Source: Endomicrobium sp. (lineage in GTDB: Bacteria; Elusimicrobiota; Endomicrobiia; Endomicrobiales; Endomicrobiaceae). From it: 59,097 nt of DNA. Under the pieces are notes generated by a model that was not told where the DNA came from, ran no database searches, and saw nothing but the letters and a program-made list of their open reading frames with translations. Made by a program: the position numbers and the translations under genes. Below are positions 10,701 through 20,406 of this stretch, one piece after another; position 1 is the stretch's first letter, and each line of letters opens with the position of its first letter. The DNA lies in the NCBI GenBank assembly GCA_031263865.1, contig JAISEY010000004.1, positions 1 to 59,097 of the forward strand. Reading direction: 5' to 3'.

Positions 10701-11048
10701 ATGCGTACAAAAAATTCTGTATATACGAGAAAAAGAAAAAAAAAAGTATTTAAATTAACAAAAGGATTCTATGCTTCAAAAAAAAATCGCTGGAGAATTG
10801 CTGTTCAGCAAGCTGAAAAATCTCTTAGTTATTCATATGTTGGTAGAAAAGATAAAAAATCAAAATTTAGGAATATGTGGATAGTTCGTTTAAACGCTTC
10901 TACTAGGAGTGAAGGCATCACTTATTCTAATTTTATATATTTACTTAGGAAAGCGAATATTGAAATAAATAGAAAAATACTTTCTGAAATTTCTATTAAT
11001 TATACTCATGTTTTTAAACGTATTGTACAATATGTTAAATCGCAATAA
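10701..11048 (+). CDS. rplT: 50S ribosomal protein L20
   Basis: KLTKGFYASKKNRWRIAVQQAEKSLSYSYVGRKDKKSKFRNMWIVRLNA. Confidence 0.97.
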   Translation: MRTKNSVYTRKRKKKVFKLTKGFYASKKNRWRIAVQQAEKSLSYSYVGRKDKKSKFRNMWIVRLNASTRSEGITYSNFIYLLRKANIEINRKILSEISINYTHVFKRIVQYVKSQ

Positions 11049-11128
11049 TATGTAAATTTATGATTTATATATTTGATTGTTTAACATTATATAACAAAAT
11101 TAGCAAAAAAAGAGGATATTGATTTTTG

Positions 11129-12142
11129 ATGAAAAATAATTTGATTTTTGATAATTTTTATAACAAAATAAATGATTGTGATTTTACAGAACTTAAGAAA
11201 ATACAAAAAGAATATTTTGGTAAAAATGGAATTTTTATACAAATTTTAAAATCGTTGCATAATTATAATGATGATTATAAAAAAGATATTGGATCAAAAA
11301 TAAATAAAGCTAAAAATGATATTTTAGTCAAAATTAATAAAGAACAATACAATAAAAATTGTACAAATGTAGAAAAAAATAAAAATAATTTTGATTGTTC
11401 TGAGGGATTGTTTTTCCCGTTTGTAAATGGTAATTTTCATCCTATTTCTAAGACTATATATGATATATCATCAATCTTTAAATCGTTTGGTTTTTTAGTT
11501 AGTGATGGGCCAGAATTAGAAACCGATTGGTATAATTTTGAATCATTAAATATCCCAAAAAATCATTCTGTAAGAGATCTTCATGATACATTTTATATAG
11601 ATGGGTATGTTGATCTACTACTTAGAACACACACTTCTCCTGGACAAATACATATAATGGAAAAACATAAACCTCCTATCAAAGCTATAATTCCTGGAAA
11701 AGTATATAGAAACGAATCTTCTGATTCATCACATTCTTCTATGTTTCATCAAATAGAAGGCATTGAAGTTGATGAAAATATAACTTTTTTAGATCTTAAG
11801 AATGTTTTATTTGAGTTTGTACATGCTTTTTTTTCGAGGAATTTAAAATTGCGCTTTAGACCTTCCTATTTCCAATTTACCGAACCTTCAACTGAAGTTG
11901 ATATACAATGTAATTTTTGCAATGGGAATGGTTGTAAAATATGTAAAAATTCAGGATGGATAGAGATTTTAGGTTGTGGGATGGTTCATCCTAATGTTTT
12001 AAAATCAGTAAATTATGACAAAGAAAAATATACAGGTTATGCATTTGGCATTGGAGTTGAGAGAATTACTATGTTAAAATATGATGTTAGTGATGTACGT
12101 TTGTTTTATGAAAATGATTTAAGATTTTTAAAACAATTTTAA
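11129..12142 (+). CDS. pheS: Phenylalanyl-tRNA synthetase alpha subunit
   Basis: GPELETDWYNFESLNIPKNHSVRDLHDTFY, GCGMVHPNVL, AFGIGVERI. Confidence 0.97.
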   Translation: MKNNLIFDNFYNKINDCDFTELKKIQKEYFGKNGIFIQILKSLHNYNDDYKKDIGSKINKAKNDILVKINKEQYNKNCTNVEKNKNNFDCSEGLFFPFVNGNFHPISKTIYDISSIFKSFGFLVSDGPELETDWYNFESLNIPKNHSVRDLHDTFYIDGYVDLLLRTHTSPGQIHIMEKHKPPIKAIIPGKVYRNESSDSSHSSMFHQIEGIEVDENITFLDLKNVLFEFVHAFFSRNLKLRFRPSYFQFTEPSTEVDIQCNFCNGNGCKICKNSGWIEILGCGMVHPNVLKSVNYDKEKYTGYAFGIGVERITMLKYDVSDVRLFYENDLRFLKQF

Positions 12143-12155
12143 TAGGGTTTTTAAA

Positions 12156-14522
12156 ATGAAAATATCACATAATTTACTTAAAAATTTTATCGGATTTGAC
12201 TTAAATAAGATAAATATTGTTGATCTATTAACATCAATTGGATTTGAAAGTTGTGTTGTTAAACATGAATATAATAATTTAAAAAATGTAGTTGCTGTAA
12301 AAATATTAAATATTTATAAACATAAGAATTCTGATAGATTATTAATTTGCAATGTTACAGATAATGTAAAAGAATATTCTATTGTATGTGGTGCAAAAAA
12401 TATTAGTATTGGCAAAATTGTCCCATTTGCAAAAATAGGGGCTGAATTATCAAAAAATATTGTAATAAAAAGTGAAATAATAAGAGGTATAAAATCTGAT
12501 GGAATGTTGTGTTCTGAAAAAGAACTTGGACTTGGAAATGAATCAGATAATATATTAATTCTTTGTGATAATACAAAAATAGGCGAGAGTCTGAATAATA
12601 TAATTAATATAAAAGAAAATGATAAAATTTTTGATGTTGAAATAATGACTAATAGAGGTGACTGCTTAAGTCATCTTGGTATATCGAGAGAGATATGTGC
12701 TAAATTAAAAAAAAAAATGTTATTGCCAAATATAAAAAAATATAATAATTTAAAATTTTTTAATTCTTTAAAAATTGAATCAGACTTATGTTTAAATTAT
12801 ATGTCATGTATTATACGTAATGTTAAAATAAAAAAATCACCGAAATGGTTATCAGATATATTATATGATGTTGGTATTAATTCGATAAACAATATTGTTG
12901 ATATAACAAATTATGTAATGATTGAGCTTGGGCAACCATTGCATGCTTTTGATGTTGATAAAATAAATTGCAAATGTATTTCTATTAGAAAAGCAACAAA
13001 TTGTGAAAGTATTATTGCAATTAATGGAAACAAATATAATCTCGATCCAAATATATTAATAACATCTGATTACAATAATCCAATTGCAATTTCTGGGGTT
13101 ATCGGTGGGAAATATTCAAGTATTGATAATTGTACAAAAAATATATTTTTGGAAAGTGCTGTTTTTAATTGTGATTCTATTAATAAAACATCAAAAAATC
13201 TTGGTGTTGTAACTGAATCGTCTTATAGATTTGGGAAAGGTGTAGATATTGTTGCTTCTGAATATTCATTTTGGAGAGCTATAAATTTGATAATTGATAT
13301 TGCTGGTGGAGACATAGATTCAAAATATGTTTATAAAAATATTCACAATGATGAAATAAAAATTTTTTTAAGAATTGAGAAAATATCAAAAATTTTAGGA
13401 TATAATATAAAAATAGATGAATCAATCGAAATTTTAGAATCACTTGGAATTAATACTGAAATAAAAGATGACAAAATTATTTGCAATATTCCTAGTTGGA
13501 GAAAAGACTTAAAGATTGAAGAAGATTTGATTGAAGAAATAATAAGAATTAAAGGATATGATTCTATTCCATGTATAAATAAACATGAATATAAAATTAA
13601 TGATATGTCAAATGATTTTTCATTTAATTCAATTGTTTATGATTTAAAAAGTAAATTAAAAAACTTTGGTTTTAGTGAAGTTATTAATTATAGTTTTTTA
13701 GAGATTAAACAAATCAAAAAATTTAATTTGTTGCATTATTATAAAATTTTAAATCCTCTATCTAAAGAAAATGAAGTTCTTAGGCCGTCTTTAATTGTTG
13801 GGTTATATAAAAATGTTTTATTAAATATTGGACAAGGGTTTGATAGTATTGCATTATTTGAATATGGGAAGATTTTTAATAAAGAAGGAGAGCGAAAATC
13901 TTTTGGTTTTGTTGTTTGCGGAAAAATATGGAATGAATGGTGGAAATGGAGTAATTATAAATTTATTCCAAAATATGATTTTTATTTTGGAGCTGGTATA
14001 ATAAAAAATATTTTACCATCAAATGAATTTAAATTTGTTAAAAATTTAGAAAACAATTATTATGATAATTCTAAGACTTTGTCTATAATTTATAATAAAA
14101 AAAATATTGGTAGTTTTGGTATTTTAAAAAAAGTAAGTGATTCGTATAGTTTAAATATTAAAGATGATATATTTTATTGTGAACTAGATATATCTACTAT
14201 TGAAAATGAATATTATAAAAAATCAATTGTTTTTAAAAAATATTCAAAGTTTCCAATTGTTAAAATGGATATTTCAATTGTTGCAAATAAAACTATAAAA
14301 TTTTCTGATATAGAAAGCGTTTTTCAAGAAAAAATAAAAAAAAATGGAATTTTAAAGAAATATTCATTATTTTCTATATTTTATATTGATAATAATGTAA
14401 GTTATTCATTTAGATTATATTATAGAAGTGACAATAAAACATTAACTGATGATGAAGTAAATAAGGATATAAAAATTTTATTAGATGAACTCTATAATAA
14501 ATTCAATATTGTATTAAGATAA
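12156..14522 (+). CDS. pheT: Phenylalanyl-tRNA synthetase beta subunit
   Basis: Directly after pheS; IVCGAKNI, NRGDCLSHLGISREI, VDITNYVMIELGQPLHAFD, C-terminal anticodon-binding-like domain. Confidence 0.97.
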   Translation: MKISHNLLKNFIGFDLNKINIVDLLTSIGFESCVVKHEYNNLKNVVAVKILNIYKHKNSDRLLICNVTDNVKEYSIVCGAKNISIGKIVPFAKIGAELSKNIVIKSEIIRGIKSDGMLCSEKELGLGNESDNILILCDNTKIGESLNNIINIKENDKIFDVEIMTNRGDCLSHLGISREICAKLKKKMLLPNIKKYNNLKFFNSLKIESDLCLNYMSCIIRNVKIKKSPKWLSDILYDVGINSINNIVDITNYVMIELGQPLHAFDVDKINCKCISIRKATNCESIIAINGNKYNLDPNILITSDYNNPIAISGVIGGKYSSIDNCTKNIFLESAVFNCDSINKTSKNLGVVTESSYRFGKGVDIVASEYSFWRAINLIIDIAGGDIDSKYVYKNIHNDEIKIFLRIEKISKILGYNIKIDESIEILESLGINTEIKDDKIICNIPSWRKDLKIEEDLIEEIIRIKGYDSIPCINKHEYKINDMSNDFSFNSIVYDLKSKLKNFGFSEVINYSFLEIKQIKKFNLLHYYKILNPLSKENEVLRPSLIVGLYKNVLLNIGQGFDSIALFEYGKIFNKEGERKSFGFVVCGKIWNEWWKWSNYKFIPKYDFYFGAGIIKNILPSNEFKFVKNLENNYYDNSKTLSIIYNKKNIGSFGILKKVSDSYSLNIKDDIFYCELDISTIENEYYKKSIVFKKYSKFPIVKMDISIVANKTIKFSDIESVFQEKIKKNGILKKYSLFSIFYIDNNVSYSFRLYYRSDNKTLTDDEVNKDIKILLDELYNKFNIVLR

Positions 14523-14595
14523 AACATTGTTTATAATTGATTATGCTTTTCATATTGTTTGACAATTTTATTTGTAAAATTATAAAATCTGTAGT

Positions 14596-14817
14596 ATGGA
14601 TATTGTTGAAACATTAATTTTAAAAACAAAAGAAGTTGTAGATAAGTTAAAGATATTTTCTGATGAAAATAATAAATTAAAATTAGAAGTTGATTATTTA
14701 AAAAAAGAAAACGAGCTTTTTAAAAAACAAATATTAGAATACATAAATTTAAAAAAAAATATTGATGAAGTTATTTTGATAATTGAAAGGATTATAAAAA
14801 AAATTGATATGATGTGA
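14596..14817 (+). CDS. Small coiled-coil protein (ZapB-like by position and composition)
   Basis: 73 aa heptad-rich protein immediately upstream of zapA. TTGACA-N16-TATAAA ends about 9 nt before the ATG. Confidence 0.6.
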   Translation: MDIVETLILKTKEVVDKLKIFSDENNKLKLEVDYLKKENELFKKQILEYINLKKNIDEVILIIERIIKKIDMM

Positions 14818-14829
14818 GGTTTAATTATT

Positions 14830-15126
14830 TTGACAACAATATGTAAAAAAATTATGGGAAGAGATATAGAATTAGATGTAGATGGAATTGATGTATGTGA
14901 TTTCAATATGATAATAAATTTAGTTAATGAGTGTTGGTTAAAAGTAAAACTAGAAAATTCTACTGTACCTGATACTCAGAAAATAGCTGTATTAACTTCT
15001 GTTAAAATTGCAATTGAATTATTTAAATTAGTAGATTCTGAAAAAAATATTGCAATTAAATATGAAAAAAAATTAAAAAAAGTTATAGATAATTTAAATG
15101 AAACTGATTATATAAAAATAGATTAA
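14830..15126 (+). CDS. zapA: Cell division protein ZapA-like
   Basis: GRDIELDVDG...VPDTQKIAVLTSVKIAIELFKL resembles the ZapA family; followed by a 5-FCL gene as in many bacteria. Confidence 0.7.
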   Translation: MTTICKKIMGRDIELDVDGIDVCDFNMIINLVNECWLKVKLENSTVPDTQKIAVLTSVKIAIELFKLVDSEKNIAIKYEKKLKKVIDNLNETDYIKID

Positions 15127-15334
15127 TTATAATATTCTTTTTAACCAATATATTATAAACTTAATAAATTATACTATAAACAAATAAGTACAATTTGTCT
15201 TTCTAAAAAATCAATATCTACATAAATATAATTTATACTTTATTTTTGTATTTAATTATGATATTTTTTTGTTTAAAAATATATTAATATATATGTTGTT
15301 TTTGTAAAATGCATGTATTTTTATATGGTAATAT

Positions 15335-15934
15335 ATGATAAATAAAAATATTGACATTGAAAAAGAAAAGATAAGAAATATTTTTCTTCTTAAAAGAAAC
15401 ATAATTATAAATTCTAATTTAATTTCATTTAGCAAATGTATTTTTAAAAAAATTAGAAATTTGAATATTTATAAAAAATCAAATATTATTATGTTATATT
15501 TATCTTTTGGAACTGAAGTTATAACTGATTTTATGATAAAATCTATTATTGATGATGGTAAATTTGTTGTTATACCTGTTATAACTGATTGTGTTAATAA
15601 AAAGATGTCAATTGTGAAAATTTCAAATTTATTTGAAATGCGACAACGATTTTATTGTTGTTCAAAAGAATATAAAATAGATAAAAATGAATATGATATT
15701 ATTACAAATAAAAAAAAAATAGATTTAATTTTTGTTCCAGGTATAGTATTTGATGTATTTGGGTATAGGATAGGATATGGTAAAGGATATTATGATAGAT
15801 GGCTTTTTGATGTTCCAAAATATAAGATTTTTGGAATTGCGTATGATATACAAATTGTTAAAAAAATACCAATTAATAAATATGATTTACCTGTTGGTTT
15901 TATTATTACTGACAAAAGAATTATAAAAACTTAA
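15335..15934 (+). CDS. 5-formyltetrahydrofolate cyclo-ligase
   Basis: C-terminal VPGIVFDVFGYRIGYGKGYYDRWL motif. Confidence 0.92.
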   Translation: MINKNIDIEKEKIRNIFLLKRNIIINSNLISFSKCIFKKIRNLNIYKKSNIIMLYLSFGTEVITDFMIKSIIDDGKFVVIPVITDCVNKKMSIVKISNLFEMRQRFYCCSKEYKIDKNEYDIITNKKKIDLIFVPGIVFDVFGYRIGYGKGYYDRWLFDVPKYKIFGIAYDIQIVKKIPINKYDLPVGFIITDKRIIKT

Positions 15935-16011
15935 TATTAGCAAATTATTGTTTTATATAATTTTTATAATTAATTTAAATTAAATATTTAAAATTTTAGG
16001 AGTTATTAAAA

Positions 16012-17511
16012 ATGTTAAATTTTATAATAATATGCATCTCATTAATTATTGGATATATTTTTCGTTTTTTATATGTAAAAATTAATATTAAATCTGCAGA
16101 AAAAAGATCAGATAAAATTATAAAAGAAGCAAAAATTCTTGCAATGAAGAAATTGAAAGAAGTTGACTATGAAATAATAAACAAAAAAAAAACTATTCAA
16201 AACATTGAAAATAGATTAATACAACGCGAAGAGAATTTAGATAAAAAAAATGATTTAATTGATAAGCGTGATAGAAATTTAATAGTAAAGGAAAAAGATT
16301 TTTTTGTTAAGGAGCAATTTATTGTTATAGAAACTTCTAATATAAAAAAAATTAAAGAAGAACAAATAAAATTATTAGAAAAAATTTCTAAAATGACACA
16401 AGAAGAAGCAAAAAAAGCAATGTCAGATGAAATGGAAAGAGAAGTAAAAAAAGATATAGCTATATTATCACAGAGACTTGAACAAGAAATTCGTGAAACT
16501 GCAGAAAAAAAATCAAAAGAAATATTGTCCATTTCAATACAAAAAATAGCTGCTGATCATACTATAGAAATTACTACGTCAACTATTCAAATTCCAAATG
16601 ATGAAATTAAGGGTAGAATAATAGGTAGAGAAGGAAGGAATATAAAAACATTTGAACAAGTAACTGGAGTTGATTTAATAATTGATGATACACCTGAATC
16701 TATAACTTTGTCATCTTTTGATGGGATTAGAAGACAAATTGCAAAAATTGCATTAGAGAGGTTAATTATTGATGGTAGAATTCATCCAGCAAGAATTGAA
16801 GAAGTTGTTGAAAAAGTAAAAAAAGAAATGGATCAACATTTAAAAGAAGTTGGAGAACAAGCTGCAATTGATGTTGGTATTCCTGGACTTAACTTTGAAA
16901 TATTAAAATTACTTGGTAAATTGAAATACAGGACTTCTTATGGACAAAATCAACTTCAACATACTTTAGAAGTTGCTTGGATTGCTGGAGCAATTGCAGG
17001 TGAATTAGGTCTTAATATAACATTTTGTAAAAAAGCTGGATTATTACATGATATAGGAAAAGCTATTAATCATGAAGTTGAGGGAACTCATCATCAAATT
17101 TCTGCTAATATTGCCAAAAAGTATGGTGAATCACCAAAAATGATAAATGCAATTTTATCACATCATGAAGGAATTGAAATACCTGCAAGTAAAGAGGCAT
17201 TTATTGTTGCTGCAGCTGATGCAATTTCTGCTGCAAGACCTGGAGCTAGGAGAGAATCCATAGAACATTATATTAAACGATTAGAAAGGCTTGAAAATCT
17301 TGCAAAAAGCTTCAATGGTGTTTTAATGGCTTATGCAATACAAGCTGGTAGAGAAATTAGAATTCTTGTTGAACCAAGTAGTATTAATGATGAGGAATCT
17401 AAAATTTTAGCGCACAATATTGCAAAAAAAATAGAGTTTGAACTTGAATATCCTGGACAAATTAAGGTTGTTGTTATAAGAGAAACTAGAGCACAAGATA
17501 TATCAAAATAA
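16012..17511 (+). CDS. rny: Ribonuclease Y
   Basis: N-terminal TM, coiled coil, KH segment [31 protein letters not shown] domain LLHDIGKA. Confidence 0.97.
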   Translation: MLNFIIICISLIIGYIFRFLYVKINIKSAEKRSDKIIKEAKILAMKKLKEVDYEIINKKKTIQNIENRLIQREENLDKKNDLIDKRDRNLIVKEKDFFVKEQFIVIETSNIKKIKEEQIKLLEKISKMTQEEAKKAMSDEMEREVKKDIAILSQRLEQEIRETAEKKSKEILSISIQKIAADHTIEITTSTIQIPNDEIKGRIIGREGRNIKTFEQVTGVDLIIDDTPESITLSSFDGIRRQIAKIALERLIIDGRIHPARIEEVVEKVKKEMDQHLKEVGEQAAIDVGIPGLNFEILKLLGKLKYRTSYGQNQLQHTLEVAWIAGAIAGELGLNITFCKKAGLLHDIGKAINHEVEGTHHQISANIAKKYGESPKMINAILSHHEGIEIPASKEAFIVAAADAISAARPGARRESIEHYIKRLERLENLAKSFNGVLMAYAIQAGREIRILVEPSSINDEESKILAHNIAKKIEFELEYPGQIKVVVIRETRAQDISK

Positions 17512-17590
17512 TTTGTTTTTTAAATATATTTTGTTTAATTTATATATTTATAATTTATAATAAAAATATTAGTGATTAGGAGTTTATAAT

Positions 17591-18478
17591 TTGGAAAAGT
17601 GTATTTTAGAAAAAATAAAATATATTAATTATTCATTAAAAAAATTTATTCCAAAAGATGATTCTATTATCTCACAAAGTATGCGTTATAGTGTTTTATC
17701 AAAAGGTAAAAGATTAAGGCCTTTGCTTGTTATTTTGTCTGCTGAACTTTTTGGTGGAAAAATGCATGATGTTATTCCTGCTGCATGTGCAATTGAATAC
17801 ATACATGTATATTCTTTGATACATGATGATTTACCTGCTATGGATAATGATGATTTTCGTAGAGGTATTCTAACAAATCATAAAAAATTTGGTGAATCTG
17901 TAGCTATTTTGTCTGGAGATGCACTTTTAACTGAAGCATTCAGTTTAATTTTAAAATCAAAAAGTAGTGAAAAAAACATAAATAAAGCTATAAAATTTAT
18001 TTCAGAATACATAGGTTATTCTTGGATGATTTCTGGACAAATTGATGATATAAAAATTATAAAAAATAATAATTTAAGTATAAATAATGATTTTATTTTT
18101 TTGAAAAAAAAAATAAAATCTATTTATATAAAAAAAACTTCATCATTAATAATAGCAAGTCTTTTAACTGGATCTACTCTAGTTGGTGTTAATGATAATG
18201 AATTGCAAATTTTAAAAAAATATGGGATTAATATAGGGATAGCTTTTCAAATTGTTGATGATATTTTAGATTCACATGATTATTGTGATAACAAATTTAA
18301 ATATTGTGTTGAAAAAGAAAAAAAGAAACTTACTGCATTGACGTTGTATACGGAAGATGAAGCAAAAAAAAATGTTTACAAATATATTAAAAGAGCAGAA
18401 AAAATTATATCTATATTTGGTATAAAATCAAAAATATTCTATGAAATTTCAAAATTAATAACAAGTAGATTAAATTAG
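17591..18478 (+). CDS. ispA: Polyprenyl (farnesyl-type) diphosphate synthase
   Basis: GKRLRPLL, DDLPAMDNDDFRRG (DDxxxxD), FQIVDDILD; adjacent to dxs. Confidence 0.93.
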   Translation: MEKCILEKIKYINYSLKKFIPKDDSIISQSMRYSVLSKGKRLRPLLVILSAELFGGKMHDVIPAACAIEYIHVYSLIHDDLPAMDNDDFRRGILTNHKKFGESVAILSGDALLTEAFSLILKSKSSEKNINKAIKFISEYIGYSWMISGQIDDIKIIKNNNLSINNDFIFLKKKIKSIYIKKTSSLIIASLLTGSTLVGVNDNELQILKKYGINIGIAFQIVDDILDSHDYCDNKFKYCVEKEKKKLTALTLYTEDEAKKNVYKYIKRAEKIISIFGIKSKIFYEISKLITSRLN

Positions 18479-18489
18479 AATTAAAAATT

Positions 18490-20334
18490 ATGAAAATTTT
18501 AGATGAAATTAATTGTCCTAATGATATTAAAAAATTAAGTTTAAAAGATCTTAATAATCTTGCAAAAGAAATAAGAGAAGAAATAATAAATGTTGTTTCT
18601 AAAAATGGAGGACACCTTTCATCGAATCTAGGTGTTGTTGAATTGACTATTGCTATACACTATGTATTTAATACTCCATATGATAAAATAATTTGGGATG
18701 TAGGTCATCAATCATATACACATAAAATTCTTACGTGTAGAAAAAATTTATTTAAAACTTTAAGACAGTTTAATGGAATTAGTGGATTTCCAAAAATATG
18801 TGAATCTAAATATGATTCTTTTGGTACTGGGCACTCATCTACTGCAATTTCTTCTGCTCTTGGATTTGCTGTTGCGAGAGATTTAAACATTGAACGTTAT
18901 AATATAGTTGCTGTTGTTGGAGATGGATCTATGACAAATGGATTAACATTTGAGGGATTACAAAATGCAGGGCACTTAAAAAAAAATATGCTAATTATAT
19001 TAAATGATAATGAAATGTTTATTTCTCAAAAAGTTGGAGCTATTGTAGGATACTTTGCTAAATTGTTAACTTTTGGAATGGCAAGGAAAGTTGAAGAAAA
19101 GATTATAAGGATGATAAATAGAGTTAATAAGTTTAAATTATTATCATTTGGTAAAATTATTAAAAGGATTAAAGTAATATTTTTTCCTGGAATGTTGTTT
19201 GAAGAAATGGGGTTTGCATATATTGGACCTATACAGGGACACGATATAAAAAACATGATCACTATATTAAATAATTTAAAAAATATGAAAGGTCCAATTT
19301 TACTTCACGTGGTTACAAAGAAAGGGAAGGGCTATTATCAAGCAGAGATTAATCCAACAAAATTTCATAGTGTAGAAAACTTTGATATAAAAACTGGGAA
19401 TATTTTAACTAAGAAAAATATTACATATACAAAAATTTTTTCAGATACTTTAATAAAATTAGCAAAGATTGATAAAAAAATAGTTGCAATAACTGCCGCA
19501 ATGCCTGAAGGGACAGGACTTGATAAATTTTATAATTTTTATCCTAATAGATATTTTGATGTTGGTATTGCAGAAGGACATGCTATTACGTTTGCAGCTT
19601 CTTTAGCAGCAGGTGGTATGAAGCCAATATGTGCAATATATTCAACTTTTATGCAAAGAGCAATTGACAATATTATACATGATGTTGCATTGCAAAATTT
19701 ACCAGTTATTTTTGCATTAGACAGATCTGGTTTTGTTGGAGAAGATGGAGCTACTCATCATGGAGTATTTGATTTTTCTTATTTAAAATATATCCCAAAT
19801 TTAATTATAATGTCACCAGCAGATGGCAATGAATTATGTTATATGATAAAAATGGCATTTGATTTAAATAAACCATGTGTAATAAGATATCCAAAAGGTC
19901 AAATTATTAATATTTATGATAATATAAAAGATTTTAATATAGGAGAAGCTAATGTTTTAAAAGATGGAAAAGATATTTGTTTTTTATCTATAGGGAAACA
20001 TGTTTATACATGTTTAAAAGCTGCTGAATTACTTGAAAAAAAAGGTATAACATCTTGTGTTGTAAATATGAGATTTTTAAAACCTCTTGATATAAATATT
20101 GTATATAAAATATTAAAAAATATAAAAAATTTTATTACTGTTGAAGAAAATGTTTTAATAGGTGGGTTTGGTGAATATATTAAATCTTTTTTGAATAATA
20201 GTGGAGCAATTGTTGAATGTATAGGATTGCCTGATAAATTTATAGAACATGGAAATTTAGATATTTTAAGTAAAATTTATAATCTTACAGAAGAAAGTAT
20301 AGCAAAAAAAGCATTTGAAATGATTAATAAGTAA
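18490..20334 (+). CDS. dxs: 1-deoxy-D-xylulose-5-phosphate synthase
   Basis: WDVGHQSYTHKIL, GDGSMTNG, DRSGFVGEDGATHHGVFD. Confidence 0.97.
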   Translation: MKILDEINCPNDIKKLSLKDLNNLAKEIREEIINVVSKNGGHLSSNLGVVELTIAIHYVFNTPYDKIIWDVGHQSYTHKILTCRKNLFKTLRQFNGISGFPKICESKYDSFGTGHSSTAISSALGFAVARDLNIERYNIVAVVGDGSMTNGLTFEGLQNAGHLKKNMLIILNDNEMFISQKVGAIVGYFAKLLTFGMARKVEEKIIRMINRVNKFKLLSFGKIIKRIKVIFFPGMLFEEMGFAYIGPIQGHDIKNMITILNNLKNMKGPILLHVVTKKGKGYYQAEINPTKFHSVENFDIKTGNILTKKNITYTKIFSDTLIKLAKIDKKIVAITAAMPEGTGLDKFYNFYPNRYFDVGIAEGHAITFAASLAAGGMKPICAIYSTFMQRAIDNIIHDVALQNLPVIFALDRSGFVGEDGATHHGVFDFSYLKYIPNLIIMSPADGNELCYMIKMAFDLNKPCVIRYPKGQIINIYDNIKDFNIGEANVLKDGKDICFLSIGKHVYTCLKAAELLEKKGITSCVVNMRFLKPLDINIVYKILKNIKNFITVEENVLIGGFGEYIKSFLNNSGAIVECIGLPDKFIEHGNLDILSKIYNLTEESIAKKAFEMINK

Positions 20335-20406
20335 ATAATATATGTTTTTTAATAAACATAAAATTAACAAAATATTTTATTTTTATAGTAGAAATGGAGA
20401 TATATT

